The notes beneath the pieces were generated by a model. The model was not told the origin of the DNA. It was given only the letters and a program-made list of their open reading frames with translations, and did no database searches. From assembly GCF_900107965.1 (NCBI RefSeq), contig NZ_FNVU01000018.1, forward strand, positions 1 through 64,000: a DNA stretch of 64,000 nt, written 5' to 3'. Source of the DNA: Actinacidiphila yanglinensis. GTDB lineage: Bacteria > Actinomycetota > Actinomycetes > Streptomycetales > Streptomycetaceae. This document shows positions 50,334-59,245 of this stretch, piece after piece. A program made the translations under genes and the position numbers. Numbering within the stretch: position 1 is the first letter of the stretch; each line of letters opens with the position of its first letter.

Positions 50334-52766
50334 TCAGCCCGCCTTCGGCAGGCCGATGGTGACCGGCCCGAGGCTGCGGGCCGAGGTCGCGGGGGAACCG
50401 GTGACCGGGGCGAAGGGCAGCTCAGGTGCGCCGTCCCGCTCGACGAGGTACGACCGGCCGGCGCGCAGCGGCACGGTGAACCGGCCCGCCGACGTGGGTG
50501 CGACCACCGTGCGGCCGTTCTCGACCACCTTCACCTTCTGGCCCGGCCAGGGGTTGCGCACCTGCTGGGCGGTGGTCGCGCCGGCCTCGATCACGACGGT
50601 GACCGGCACGCCGTCGCGGACCTGCACGTCGACCTTGCTCCGGTGCTGGATGGAGACGGTGGCGTCCGCGTCCCAGCCGGTGGGCAGCGCCGGGGCGATG
50701 CGCAGCAGGCCGTCGTAGTCCTGGACGAGGGAGTCCTGCAGCGCGGTCGTCACCACCGCGCCCTGCTCGGCGTAGGGCTCCTTGTAGGTGGCGCCGAAGG
50801 AGGCGAGGCCGGACGGGCGTTGCTGGTAGGTCTCGGTGAGGTCGGTCAGCGCCTTCGCCATGTCGTCGCCGAGGCCGAGCCGCGCCGCGTCGATCGGGTC
50901 GAAGCTCCAGTCGTTGTGCTCCACGTAGGGGCGGTCGGTGAAGGTGCGCCGGGCGAGGTCCGACAGCGGGCCGCTGTCACCGATCAGCCCGTAGGGCCAG
51001 ACCGGTTCCAGGCCGAGGTTCTCCGCGTTGTGCGTCTTCGCGGCCTGCTGGCCGGACTGGCCGATGACGTCCTGGCCGGTGGCGTCGGCGGCCGGGGTGA
51101 GCTGCTGGGTCATGGTCGCGGCGTCCGTACGCGGGTACGGCAGGACCTTCGGCAGGGCCGCGGTCAGCGCGCTCGCCAGGTCCTGGTCGCGGTGCAGCAG
51201 CTGCGCGGCCTGGATCACGTCGGGGAAGACCGCCGTCATGGCCGTGATGTCGGTGGTCGGATCGCTGACGTCCCACTGCGTCTCGTGCGCGTTGGACGGG
51301 CTGGTGTGCAGGAACCCGTCCGCGCCGGTCGTGGCGTACGACAGCATGAACCGGGCCCAGTTCGCCATCACCGGGTAGTTCTGCTTCAGGAATGCCAGGT
51401 CGTCGGTGTCCTGGTAGGTCTGCCAGACGAACAGCGCGACCTCCGCGCCCGTGCTCAGCGTCCTGGCGTTGTAGTTGGCCGGCCCCTGGGCGCTGCAGTT
51501 CAGGTACGGGTTGGCGCCCCACTGGCCGTTGGCCAGGTGCACCTGGACGCCGACACCGTTGAACCGCATGGTCTCCGGGGTGCATGCGCCGGCCGAGCCG
51601 GGGAACTGATCGGCCGTCCAGGCGAGGGTGTTCGGCAGGGCGTTGCGGTAGAGGGCGAAGTACCCGTCGTTGTTGGCGTACGCACCGGCCCCCATGTTCG
51701 CCGTGGCCAGCATCCGCAGGTTCCACCCCCAGTACGACGCCGGGTCCCAGGAGTGCGTGTCGCCGGCGGAGTCGAAGAGGTCGGCGACACCCGCCTGCGA
51801 GCCGGGGCGGAGGGAGCCGCGCTCGGCGGCTTCGGCGAACAGGCTGATCGTCCGCAGGTTCGCCAGGTACTGGGCCGAACCGTCCGCCGAGGACAGCCCG
51901 ATCATCCCGACGCCGTCCCAGTAGTGGTGCCACCAGGCCGCGGTCCGGCCCCGCGCGTCGGCGCCGCCGCTGCCGGCCAGCAGCCTCCGGGCGGTGGCCG
52001 TCGCGTCGCCGCCGGTCCACCGCGGTGCCGCCACGACGATGCGGAACGAGCCGTTCGGCCTGGGCCGGACGCTCACCTGGACCGTGAGCGGGTCGACCAC
52101 GCCGGCGCTGACGTCCCGGCCGGCGGCGGTGAGGGCGGCGAGCGCGCCGAACGTGCCGCCGCTCGCGCCGGGTTGCGTGGTGTCCTGCCATGTCTGCGCG
52201 AGCGTGCCGACGGTGCCGTCGGCCGAGGCGGTCGGGGTGCGGGGCTGCCACAGGTGGAGTTGCGCCGTCTGCACGGCCGCCGGGTCGGCTCCGGTCACGT
52301 CGATGACGAGCTGGTCGGTGTCGGCGCGCACGTAGGTGGTGGCCGTCATGCCGCCGCCGGACTGGGTGAACGTGCCGTCGTAGAGGTCGAGTCGGCCCTG
52401 GTAGTCGGAGGCGCCCGTGAGCTTCGCCAGGCCCGGCACGACGACCTGGCCGGGTGACAGCCGGTCGGGCAGGGTGTCGGCCCTGTTCAACTGCACGGTC
52501 ATGCCGTTCTCGTCCCACACGCCGACGCCGAGGTCACCGTTGCCCAGGGGCATCGCCTGGGCCGGGTCCGTGTCGGGCCGGCCGAGCACGACATCGGAGC
52601 TGTGCACCATGCCCGCCACGTCGACGTGGTACGAGCCGTCGCGCCACGCCGTGGTCGCCGTGGTGGACGCGTGCGCTGCCGGGGCCTGCCCGACCAGCGC
52701 CACCGCCGTGCCGTAGGCGAGCAACAGCACCGACAACGACCGGCGGGTTCTACCACTTCGGGGCAT
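50334..52766 (-). CDS. Secreted GH95-like glycoside hydrolase
   Basis: An 810-residue secreted protein from ATG 52766 (CGGAG seven bases upstream): signal peptide RRSLSVLLLAYGTAVALVG, cleavage near AHAST. The N-terminal beta-sandwich has AMPLGNGDLGVGVWDENGMT, typical of GH95 alpha-L-fucosidase/galactosidase-like proteins, followed by the (alpha/alpha)6 barrel: SWDPASYWGWNLRMLATANM, HTSPSNAHETQWDVSDPTTD, and VEHNDWSFDPIDAARLG. C-terminal beta domain from about residue 700. Probably acts on plant cell-wall side chains, together with the divergent GH27 enzyme. Sequence is intact. Confidence 0.82.
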   Translation of the reverse strand: MPRSGRTRRSLSVLLLAYGTAVALVGQAPAAHASTTATTAWRDGSYHVDVAGMVHSSDVVLGRPDTDPAQAMPLGNGDLGVGVWDENGMTVQLNRADTLPDRLSPGQVVVPGLAKLTGASDYQGRLDLYDGTFTQSGGGMTATTYVRADTDQLVIDVTGADPAAVQTAQLHLWQPRTPTASADGTVGTLAQTWQDTTQPGASGGTFGALAALTAAGRDVSAGVVDPLTVQVSVRPRPNGSFRIVVAAPRWTGGDATATARRLLAGSGGADARGRTAAWWHHYWDGVGMIGLSSADGSAQYLANLRTISLFAEAAERGSLRPGSQAGVADLFDSAGDTHSWDPASYWGWNLRMLATANMGAGAYANNDGYFALYRNALPNTLAWTADQFPGSAGACTPETMRFNGVGVQVHLANGQWGANPYLNCSAQGPANYNARTLSTGAEVALFVWQTYQDTDDLAFLKQNYPVMANWARFMLSYATTGADGFLHTSPSNAHETQWDVSDPTTDITAMTAVFPDVIQAAQLLHRDQDLASALTAALPKVLPYPRTDAATMTQQLTPAADATGQDVIGQSGQQAAKTHNAENLGLEPVWPYGLIGDSGPLSDLARRTFTDRPYVEHNDWSFDPIDAARLGLGDDMAKALTDLTETYQQRPSGLASFGATYKEPYAEQGAVVTTALQDSLVQDYDGLLRIAPALPTGWDADATVSIQHRSKVDVQVRDGVPVTVVIEAGATTAQQVRNPWPGQKVKVVENGRTVVAPTSAGRFTVPLRAGRSYLVERDGAPELPFAPVTGSPATSARSLGPVTIGLPKAG

Positions 52767-53156
52767 GCGAGGGCTCCGCTCAGGGTGCATGGGAGGGCGA
52801 CGGCAAGCGACGGCAACCGGAAACAAAGGGAAGCAGCAGACATCGGAGGAGTCAACCAAAAGCACACGCCCGGGCTGTGCGATCAGGCGGTTCGTCCCGG
52901 ATACATCGGGGGTTTCTCGATTGTGGCGGCGCTGCCCCCCTACGGGGCGCCGGGGAGGCACGTACCCACCGCCCGACCGGTCGCATCAGCGACCCCTTCC
53001 GCGATTCATCGGATGAATCTGTTGACGTGACGATCGTTCGGCCGTAGAACCTGTGCGTTCCAACGTTGAACAGACCACGTACGCCCAGTGCGTCAAGTAC
53101 GCCCAATACCCCCCAAGACACGGCACGTTGCCGTGGGACATGCCGAGGAGCCGTTC
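52767..53156. other. Divergent GH95/GH27 regulatory gap, 390 bases
   Basis: Contains the GH27 promoter and palindrome (53003-53050). Toward the GH95 gene, TTGACT is seen on the minus strand near 52850 but without a good -10. No small gene is supported. Confidence 0.5.
53003..53050 (+). promoter_or_regulatory. Operator and promoter of the GH27 gene
   Basis: GATTCATCGGATGAATC (53003-53019) is a perfect inverted repeat of eight-base arms with one central base. Three bases on follows TTGACG (53022-53027), 17 bases, TAGAAC (53045-53050). A dimeric repressor here would block the -35; GntR/FadR-type sites look like this, but the regulator is not in the window. Confidence 0.65.
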
Positions 53157-55463
53157 ATGCGTGCCAAGTTGACCAGATGCCTGCTGCCCCTTCTGCTCAC
53201 CCTCGGGTTGGGCGCCGGGATCCCGCCGGCAGTGGCCTCGCCCTCACCCGGGACCGCGCAGGACGCGGCCGCCGTCGCTTCCGCCACCCCGCCGATGGGC
53301 TGGAGCAGTTGGAGCGCGCTGCGCGAGGGCAGCAGCCTGACCGAGGACGGGATCGAGGCGCAGGCCCGCGTCCTGCACGACAAGCTGCAGCAGTACGGCT
53401 ACCAGTACATCAACATCGACGCCGGGTGGTCCGACCACCTGGACGCGTACGGGCGGGACACCTGGGACACCACCCGCTTCCCCGACGGCATCCCCGCGCT
53501 GGCCGCGTATCTGCACGGACTGGGCCTGAAGCTGGGCATCTACCTGACGCCGGGCGTCCCGGTCGAGGCCTACCGGCAGAACCTGCCGATCCTCGGAACC
53601 CCGTACCACATACAGGACATCGCGGATCCCACGCAGCCCGGCAACACCAACAACGACGGCTACCGCATCGACTTCAGCAAGCCCGGCGCGCAGGAGTACG
53701 TGCAGAGCTACGCCGACCTCTTCGCCTCCTGGGGCGTCGACTACATCAAGATGGACTTCGTGGGTCCCGGCGGCGGCGTCGTCCCGGGTGACAACCGCAC
53801 CGAGATGCAGGCGTGGCACCAGGCCATCGACGCCACCGGCCGCCCGATGCACCTGGAGCTGTCGAACTCGCTCAGCATCGCCGACGCCGCCACCTGGGAG
53901 GCCACCAGCAACGGCTGGCGCACCGGCGGCGACATCGAGTGCTACTGCGGCGTCAACGGATCGAGTGCTCCGCTCACCAGCTGGCAGAAGGTGTCGGGCC
54001 GGTTCGACCAGGTCGCGACCTGGCAGCCCTACGGCGGCCCGGACGCGTTCAACGACTACGACTCGATCGAGGTCGGCAACGGCGACGACGACGGGCTGAC
54101 ACCCGACGAACGGCAGACCCAGCTGAGCCTGTGGTCGATGGCCGCCTCCCCGCTGCTCCTCGGCACGGACCTGACCGAGCTCGACCCCGCCGACCTCCGG
54201 CTGCTGGCGAACCGTGACGTGATCGCGGTCGACCAGGACGCCGTCAACGCGACCCGGGTGACCAAGACGGCGACCGCGCAGGTCTTCACCAAGACGGAGC
54301 CGGGCGGCGACGTGGTCGTCGGGCTGTTCAACACCGGGTCCGCCGCGCAGACCGTCTCGGTCGCCCCGGCCACCGCCGGGCTGCCGGCGTCCTCCTCCTA
54401 CCGCCTCGACAACCTGTGGACGCACGAGGTCACCCGAGCCTCCGGCGACGCCCTCGCGGCCTCCGTCCCCGCCCACGGCGCGGCCCTCTTCCGGGTGCGC
54501 CCGTGGCCGGCCGGCGCGGACGCGGCCCGTCCGCAGACCGGCCTCGCGGTGACCGCCCCCGACAGCCTGACGACCGGTCAGGACGGCACCGCCGCAGCCG
54601 ACTTCACCAACTGGGGCACGGCGGCCGCGACCCAGGTCCACGTGGCCCTGAACGTCCCGAAGGGCTGGTCCGCCACGCCCCTGTCCACGACGTCGTTCGC
54701 CTCCGTGGCGCCCGGCGAGACCGTCCGCGCCACCTACCGCGTCACCGCGCCGCCGTCCACCTCCCGGCTCTTCGCGACGGCCCGACTCGACGCCACCGCC
54801 GGGTTCCGCTGGAAGAAGGGCAACGGCGCCAGGTCCGCGGGGTCCGCCGCGGGACACACCTCCGTCGTGCTCGGCGCGACCGTGCAGGCTCCGTTCCGCA
54901 CCTTCGACTCCACACCCGAGCCGGCGAACTTCTCCCAGGTCGGCAGCACGCTGAGCATCCGCGCCGCCGGCGCCGACGTCTACGGATCGAAGAACGAGTA
55001 CGGGGCGGTGTACGTCCCCGGCGCGGAGCACGACGGCTCCACCACCACGGTGCGCGTCACCTGGCAGCAGTACGCGAACTCCGGTGCCAAGACGGGGATC
55101 ATCGTGCGCAACGACGTCACCCGTACCGCCGACTCGCCCGGCTACGTGACCGTCGGAGTGAGCGCCAAGAAGGGCTACTTCATGCAGTGGGACGCCGACG
55201 GTGACGGCCGGCTCGACTCCGGCACCGCCGCCAACGGCTCCGGCGTCGGCAAGCCCGTCCTGCCCAGCTGGATCCGGCTGGTCCGCTCCGGCACCACCTA
55301 CACCGGCTACTACTCCACCGACGGCACCACGTGGACCCCGCTGAGCACCGCGAACGTCCCCTCCGCTGCGGCGACCCAGGACGTCGGCCTCTTCGGCACC
55401 GCCCACAACCCCGGCTACCCGGGCCAGGACGACTTCGCCGATTTCTCCACCAGCGCGGGCTGA
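53157..55463 (+). CDS. Secreted GH27 alpha-galactosidase-like enzyme with accessory domains
   Basis: A 768-residue secreted protein. Signal peptide residues 1-31. The GH27 TIM barrel (about 45-330) begins TPPMGWSSWSALREGSSLTE, has YQYINIDAGW, the nucleophile region YIKMDFVGPGGG, and SNGWRTGGDIE holding the probable acid/base Asp. A C-terminal antiparallel beta domain follows, then a NEW3-type module (ALNVPKGWSATPLSTTSFAS, SVAPGETVRATYRV, about 475-545) and a concanavalin-like beta module to the end. It removes alpha-galactose or beta-arabinopyranose from polysaccharides. GAGGAG stands six bases before the ATG at 53157. Confidence 0.93.
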   Translation: MRAKLTRCLLPLLLTLGLGAGIPPAVASPSPGTAQDAAAVASATPPMGWSSWSALREGSSLTEDGIEAQARVLHDKLQQYGYQYINIDAGWSDHLDAYGRDTWDTTRFPDGIPALAAYLHGLGLKLGIYLTPGVPVEAYRQNLPILGTPYHIQDIADPTQPGNTNNDGYRIDFSKPGAQEYVQSYADLFASWGVDYIKMDFVGPGGGVVPGDNRTEMQAWHQAIDATGRPMHLELSNSLSIADAATWEATSNGWRTGGDIECYCGVNGSSAPLTSWQKVSGRFDQVATWQPYGGPDAFNDYDSIEVGNGDDDGLTPDERQTQLSLWSMAASPLLLGTDLTELDPADLRLLANRDVIAVDQDAVNATRVTKTATAQVFTKTEPGGDVVVGLFNTGSAAQTVSVAPATAGLPASSSYRLDNLWTHEVTRASGDALAASVPAHGAALFRVRPWPAGADAARPQTGLAVTAPDSLTTGQDGTAAADFTNWGTAAATQVHVALNVPKGWSATPLSTTSFASVAPGETVRATYRVTAPPSTSRLFATARLDATAGFRWKKGNGARSAGSAAGHTSVVLGATVQAPFRTFDSTPEPANFSQVGSTLSIRAAGADVYGSKNEYGAVYVPGAEHDGSTTTVRVTWQQYANSGAKTGIIVRNDVTRTADSPGYVTVGVSAKKGYFMQWDADGDGRLDSGTAANGSGVGKPVLPSWIRLVRSGTTYTGYYSTDGTTWTPLSTANVPSAAATQDVGLFGTAHNPGYPGQDDFADFSTSAG

Positions 55464-55475
55464 GCGACCCCGCGC

Positions 55476-55529
55476 GTGAGGTCGCGCGGCGCCCGCACTG
55501 CCACGGCAGGCGTCACGGCGCGACCTCAC
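55476..55529 (+). terminator. Long inverted repeat after the GH27 gene
   Basis: GTGAGGTCGCGC (55476-55487) and GCGCGACCTCAC (55518-55529) pair perfectly over 12 bp; the 30-base loop can fold on itself. It starts 13 bases after the stop codon. Confidence 0.65.
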
Positions 55530-55699
55530 GGGCGGTCCCCGGCCCGGCAACGGGTGATCCCGCACCCATGCGCCGCGGCCTCCCCGGCCTCCGGGCGTGG
55601 CCGCGTGCGCGCCCCGATCTCGGGTAGCTGATGACCGCAGGTTCGGCGGCGTTCCACCTGCCGCCGAAGGGAGAACAGCGCACGGGAGAGGTGAGAAGA

Positions 55700-55987
55700 G
55701 TGGACGAGTGGGAGGACGAACCCGGGCTCCCCGCACCGCGCGACCTTCCGGTAGCCGGCTACGAGCACCTGCCGCAGGTCGCCATCGAGGCACGCGTGGC
55801 CTCGTTGGACCGCGACCAGGTGGAGGCGCTGCTCCGCTACGAGACCGAGCACTCCGGCCGGACCCCGGTCCTGCGGCTGCTGACCCGCCGGCTGCGGGAC
55901 CTGCGGGCGCCCGCCGCCACCGAGCACGCCTCCGGCGGGTACGGCCCGCCACCCCGCCGCACCATCCCGGGCGCCGGCGCTCCCTGA
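55700..55987 (+). CDS. DUF8129-like small hypothetical protein
   Basis: A 95-residue acidic protein. APRDLPVAGYEHLPQVAIEA, RVASLDRDQVEALLRYETEH and TPVLRLLTRRLRDL match a short domain (DUF8129 type) found in many actinobacterial proteins. It folds as a small helical unit of unknown function. GTG 55700 with GGGAGAGG eight bases upstream is preferred over upstream in-frame starts. No obvious partner. Confidence 0.65.
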   Translation: MDEWEDEPGLPAPRDLPVAGYEHLPQVAIEARVASLDRDQVEALLRYETEHSGRTPVLRLLTRRLRDLRAPAATEHASGGYGPPPRRTIPGAGAP

Positions 55988-56252
55988 GCCTCACCGCACT
56001 CCGCCGTCCCCGCGCGGCGCCTGCTCCGGCCGGCGGCGGCGGTCGGCCGCCCTGACGACGGAGCGCCGCTGCGCCGTGGCAGACGGCGATGCCGCCACGT
56101 CACCCACCGCGCCGCGCCGCCCGCCGGCCGCAGCTACGGGTCGCCCTCGACGACACGCGCCGCGGCCCCCATCTGCTGATGCATACCGGCCGCCTCCTCG
56201 GGCACGCGTGGGACACGGGACTCGGGAACGCACCAGTGAAAGGGAGCGGCCC

Positions 56253-56819
56253 ATGGCCGGCGACGATCTCCAGGGACGCAGGGTCCTGACGATGGTCACG
56301 AACTACGGGGTGGAACAGGACGAGCTGGTCGTCCCCGTCGACCACCTGCGCCGCAACGGCGCCGACGTCGATGTCGCCGCGGTCTCCGACGAGCCCGTGC
56401 AGACGCTGGTGGGCGACAAGGAGCCGGGCCGCAGCGTCTCCCCCACGACGACCCTCGACGAGGCCGACCCCGGCGGCTACGACCTGCTACTGGTGCCGGG
56501 CGGCGCGCTGAACGCCGACCACCTGCGGATGGACCCCCGGGTCGTCGACGCGGCCCGCACCTTCGCCGACTCCGAGCGGCCGGTCGCCGCGATCTGCCAC
56601 GGTCCCTGGGCGCTGGTGGAGGCGGACCTGGTGCGCGGCAAGACGCTCACCTCGTACCCGTCGCTGCGCACCGACATCGGCAACGCGGGCGGCTACTGGG
56701 TGGACCGCCCGGTGGTCGCCGACAACACCGACGGCTGGACGCTGGTCACCTCGCGGACGCCCGACGACCTGGACGACTTCCTCCGCGAGGTGGAGGCCGC
56801 ACTGGTCACCTCGCCCTGA
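56253..56819 (+). CDS. DJ-1/PfpI-family protein
   Basis: A 188-residue protein of the DJ-1/PfpI superfamily. The nucleophile elbow AAICHGPWALVEA has the family Cys-His pair; VDVAAVSDEPVQ and LLLVPGGALNADHLR (with the conserved acid region) surround it. Members are stress-linked glyoxalases/deglycases or cysteine peptidases. ATG 56253 with AAAGGGAG upstream. Isolated gene followed by a terminator hairpin. Confidence 0.88.
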   Translation: MAGDDLQGRRVLTMVTNYGVEQDELVVPVDHLRRNGADVDVAAVSDEPVQTLVGDKEPGRSVSPTTTLDEADPGGYDLLLVPGGALNADHLRMDPRVVDAARTFADSERPVAAICHGPWALVEADLVRGKTLTSYPSLRTDIGNAGGYWVDRPVVADNTDGWTLVTSRTPDDLDDFLREVEAALVTSP

Positions 56820-56830
56820 GGGACAGGCCA

Positions 56831-56859
56831 CCCCGGTCACAGCGGCGCCGTGACCGGGG
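56831..56859. terminator. Bidirectional terminator
   Basis: CCCCGGTCAC (56831-56840) and GTGACCGGGG (56850-56859) form a perfect 10-bp stem with a nine-base loop between the convergent PfpI and IF-1 genes. Confidence 0.75.
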
Positions 56860-56897
56860 ACCCGGCGGCCGGTCACCGCCGGACAGGCCCTACGCCG

Positions 56898-57122
56898 CTA
56901 GTTCCGGTAGCGGAACACGATCCGGCCGCGCGTCAGGTCGTACGGCGGGAGCTCCACCAGCACCCGGTCCTCCAGGTAGATCCTGATGTAGTGCTTGCGC
57001 ATCTTCCCGCTGATGTGCGCGAGGACCCGGTGGCCGTTCTCCAGCTCCACGGTGAACATGGCGCTGCGCAGGCACTCGACGACCTTGCCCTCGACCTCGA
57101 TGACGTTCTTGATCCTGGTCAT
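56898..57122 (-). CDS. infA: Translation initiation factor IF-1 paralogue
   Basis: A 74-residue S1-fold protein with the IF-1 core: VIEVEGKVVECLRSAMFTVE, ENGHRVLAHISGKMRKHYIR, and LTRGRIVFRYRN. It would bind the ribosomal A site during initiation. Surroundings are not the ribosomal-protein operon in which infA normally sits, so this is an extra copy. Its ATG overlaps the TGA of a GNAT gene (57119-57122), so it is translated with that enzyme. It is divergent at the N-terminus (TRIKN in place of the common AKK). Confidence 0.92.
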   Translation of the reverse strand: MTRIKNVIEVEGKVVECLRSAMFTVELENGHRVLAHISGKMRKHYIRIYLEDRVLVELPPYDLTRGRIVFRYRN

Positions 57123-57913
57123 CGCACCAGCTCCAGATTGCTGCTCTCCGGCCGGGCACCGACGCCCGCGAACAGCGCCGAGGCCGCCCGGTTGGACTCG
57201 TGGACCTCCGCCCGGGCCTCGGCGTGCCCGGAGCGGTGCAGCGTGCCCAGCGCGTGGGCCAGCAGCGCCCGCGCGACACCGCGGCGCTGCTCGCCGGCCC
57301 GGACCGCGACCAGTCCGATGCGCGGCCGGATCACGGTCACCACCCGGACGAGCCCCAGGTAGCGGTCGTCCGCCGCCGCCACCGCGTACGTCGACGGGTC
57401 GACGATGGTGTCGCCGTCCACGCCGGCGATCACCTCCGCGGGCATCGTCCGCCACCAGCCGACCGCCGCCTCGACCTCGTCCCGGATCGCGCGGTCCACC
57501 GCCCGCAGCAGGATCTCGTCCGCCTGACCGGCGGGCACGATCGTCACGCCCGGTGGGGGCAGGACTCCGTCGAGCCCGGTCACCTCCGGGTCGGTGGGTA
57601 CGGCGTACTCCCACTCGCGGCGCCGGATCGCGAAGCCGGCCCGCCGCCAGCTCGCCGTCAGTGCGACGTCCGCCTCGTCGACCACCGTGTACAGCGGCGC
57701 CGGCAGCTCCGCCAGCATCGTCTCGGCCAGCCGGTCGAAGGTGGCGTCGTGCCAGGCGTCGATGCTGACGAACAGGCGTCCGTCGGGCCGGTGTCGCGCA
57801 TAGCCGCAGCCGACCACGACGTCGTCATGGTGTGCGTGCCATTGGCCGTCCGCGCCACGCGTGATCGTCACCGCGTTCTCGCTCGGGCCGGATGTGAGGG
57901 GTTTCGCGTTCAT
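57119..57913 (-). CDS. GNAT-family acetyltransferase, coupled to infA paralogue
   Basis: A 264-residue protein with an N-terminal degenerate module (residues 1-130, with WHAHHDDVVVGCGYARHRPD and WRRAGFAIRRREWEY) and a C-terminal GNAT domain: LGLVRVVTVIRPRIGLVAV, with RAGEQRRGVARALLAHALG as the acetyl-CoA loop, and VHESNRAASALFAGVGARP as motif B. ATG 57913 with GGAAGG upstream. The IF-1 paralogue overlaps its stop by four bases, suggesting a joint role, possibly in modifying or protecting the translation apparatus, but this is inference. Confidence 0.85.
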   Translation of the reverse strand: MNAKPLTSGPSENAVTITRGADGQWHAHHDDVVVGCGYARHRPDGRLFVSIDAWHDATFDRLAETMLAELPAPLYTVVDEADVALTASWRRAGFAIRRREWEYAVPTDPEVTGLDGVLPPPGVTIVPAGQADEILLRAVDRAIRDEVEAAVGWWRTMPAEVIAGVDGDTIVDPSTYAVAAADDRYLGLVRVVTVIRPRIGLVAVRAGEQRRGVARALLAHALGTLHRSGHAEARAEVHESNRAASALFAGVGARPESSNLELVR

Positions 57914-58251
57914 AGGAGTGTCCTTCCAGGAGTGCCTCGATCTCAGGCGCTCCTGGCGACACCGAACGTCAGCCGCCGGACCGTGGCGGGGTGAGGGAGC
58001 ACCCATGGGTGACTGTGTTCACGGGTCTCACCTCCCAACGACGACTTCACGATCCACCACGACCGTAGCGAAGCGCACGGCCCCGCTCAACTCGTTTTCC
58101 GGGGCCGGAGCACGTGGGTGCACGTCGGCGGGTTTCGTCATCAAGCCGACGCGTTCCGGCCTGTTTCGGACCGGTCTGCCTGGGCAATGATGAGCGCATT
58201 CAGGTGCTTCGGCAGATAGGCACACTTCCCTCCGGTGTGAGGAGTGCGGCC
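57914..58251. other. Divergent gap of 338 bases
   Basis: Between the GNAT gene and the signalling island. It contains the GNAT Shine-Dalgarno near 57920; I see no clear promoter, RNA or repeat. Confidence 0.45.
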
Positions 58252-58353
58252 ATGCCCGAGCCACTGCCCCAGTCCCTGTTCCCGCCCCTGTCCCGCAGAC
58301 CCGGCGACCCTGATGCGACAGACCCCCGCGTGCCCGAGAGCGTGGGGGTCTGA
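58252..58353 (+). CDS. Candidate 33-residue small protein
   Basis: ATG 58252 has GAGGAG seven bases upstream, an ideal ribosome-binding site, and the frame MPEPLPQSLFPPLSRRPGDP, then DATDPRVPESVGV, has G/C-rich third positions. Its stop lies one base before the GTG of the DUF5133 gene. It is proline-rich and has no recognisable domain. It may be a real small protein or a leader whose translation feeds the next gene. Confidence 0.45.
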   Translation: MPEPLPQSLFPPLSRRPGDPDATDPRVPESVGV

Positions 58354-58354
58354 C

Positions 58355-58642
58355 GTGATCGTGCCGGACAGGGTCGTCCTGCAACTCGCCGTCGAGCAGT
58401 ACCTGGCGCTGGCAGCGGGGACGGTCGACACCGAACTCGCCGGCCTCCGCCTGCACAGCGCCGCCTACACCTTGTGCGTGCTGACCGGCACCAGCACCGC
58501 GGAGGAGGCGCTGGACGAGGTACGGCGGCTGTACCCCGATCTCACGTGGCAGCACACGGGTGCGCGGGAGCCGAGCGTCCCGCCGGACGGGCCGGACGGG
58601 CCGGACGGGAGCGACGGCCTGGACTGGGGCACGCCCTCATGA
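58355..58642 (+). CDS. DUF5133-family protein
   Basis: A 95-residue protein. VVLQLAVEQYLALAAGTVDT, then RLHSAAYTLCVLTGTSTAEE and ALDEVRRL match DUF5133, a streptomycete family of unknown role often next to ANTAR or development genes. The C-terminus has three PDG repeats (DGPDGPDGSDG). Stop and the next ATG overlap by ATGA (58639-58642). GTG start at 58355. Confidence 0.75.
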   Translation: MIVPDRVVLQLAVEQYLALAAGTVDTELAGLRLHSAAYTLCVLTGTSTAEEALDEVRRLYPDLTWQHTGAREPSVPPDGPDGPDGSDGLDWGTPS

Positions 58643-59061
58643 CGGAGCCGCCGGACGTCGAGGCGCTCAGGGTCCCCACCACCGCGTTCGTCATGCTGGC
58701 GCGCGACGACGGAGCCATGGTGGCGGCCGAGTTGGTGTACCGGCCGCAGGACTGCCTCGCGGTGGGCGTGGCGTTGCTCGGACCGGGCGGCACGAAGGTC
58801 GTGTGGACCTTCGCGTGGGAGTTGCTCGCCAGGGGCCTGATGGGCCCGGCCGGCGACGGGGACATCATCGTGCGGCCCGCACCGGGCCCGGTCGCGGGCG
58901 TCGAGGTGGCGCTCGTCGCGCCGTCCGTCGCGGCGTTGCGGCTGCCGGCCTGCGACGTCGCCACCATCGTCCGGAGGATACGGGCGCGGGACGGCGTCGA
59001 CGAGCACCGGATCGCCCCCGCGCTCGACAGGGAACTCGCCGCCATCACGAACAGCGTGTAG
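58639..59061 (+). CDS. SsgA-like (SALP) sporulation/cell-division regulator
   Basis: A 140-residue SALP-family protein. ELVYRPQDCLAVGVALLG, GTKVVWTFAWELLARGLMGP and AGDGDIIVRPAPGP correspond to the conserved core of SsgA-like proteins, which guide septum placement and wall processing in sporulating aerial hyphae. The family is specific to morphologically complex actinomycetes. Translationally coupled to DUF5133. The divergence from SsgA/B is large, so the exact member cannot be named. Confidence 0.82.
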   Translation: MTEPPDVEALRVPTTAFVMLARDDGAMVAAELVYRPQDCLAVGVALLGPGGTKVVWTFAWELLARGLMGPAGDGDIIVRPAPGPVAGVEVALVAPSVAALRLPACDVATIVRRIRARDGVDEHRIAPALDRELAAITNSV

Positions 59062-59245
59062 CCGGGCGGCGGTGCAGCCGGACGGACGCGGCCGCGGATC
59101 TCCTCCCGCGCCGTTCCGGGGGCGGGAACCGCGCACCTCCCCGTCCCCCGCGGCGATGGCGACGGTGCGTGCCGCCTCCGGGACGGGGCATAATGGTGCC
59201 CAGGTCAGGAAGCGGCCACAGGTTACTTACCTTTGTGGAGCTCCT

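Noticed and set aside
50214..52457. 747-codon plus-strand open frame opposite the GH95-like gene
   Set aside because: Low-complexity translation; the minus-strand frame has clear GH95 motifs.
53244..55994. 916-codon minus-strand open frame opposite GH27
   Set aside because: No ribosome-binding site or motif; it mirrors the GH27 codon bias.
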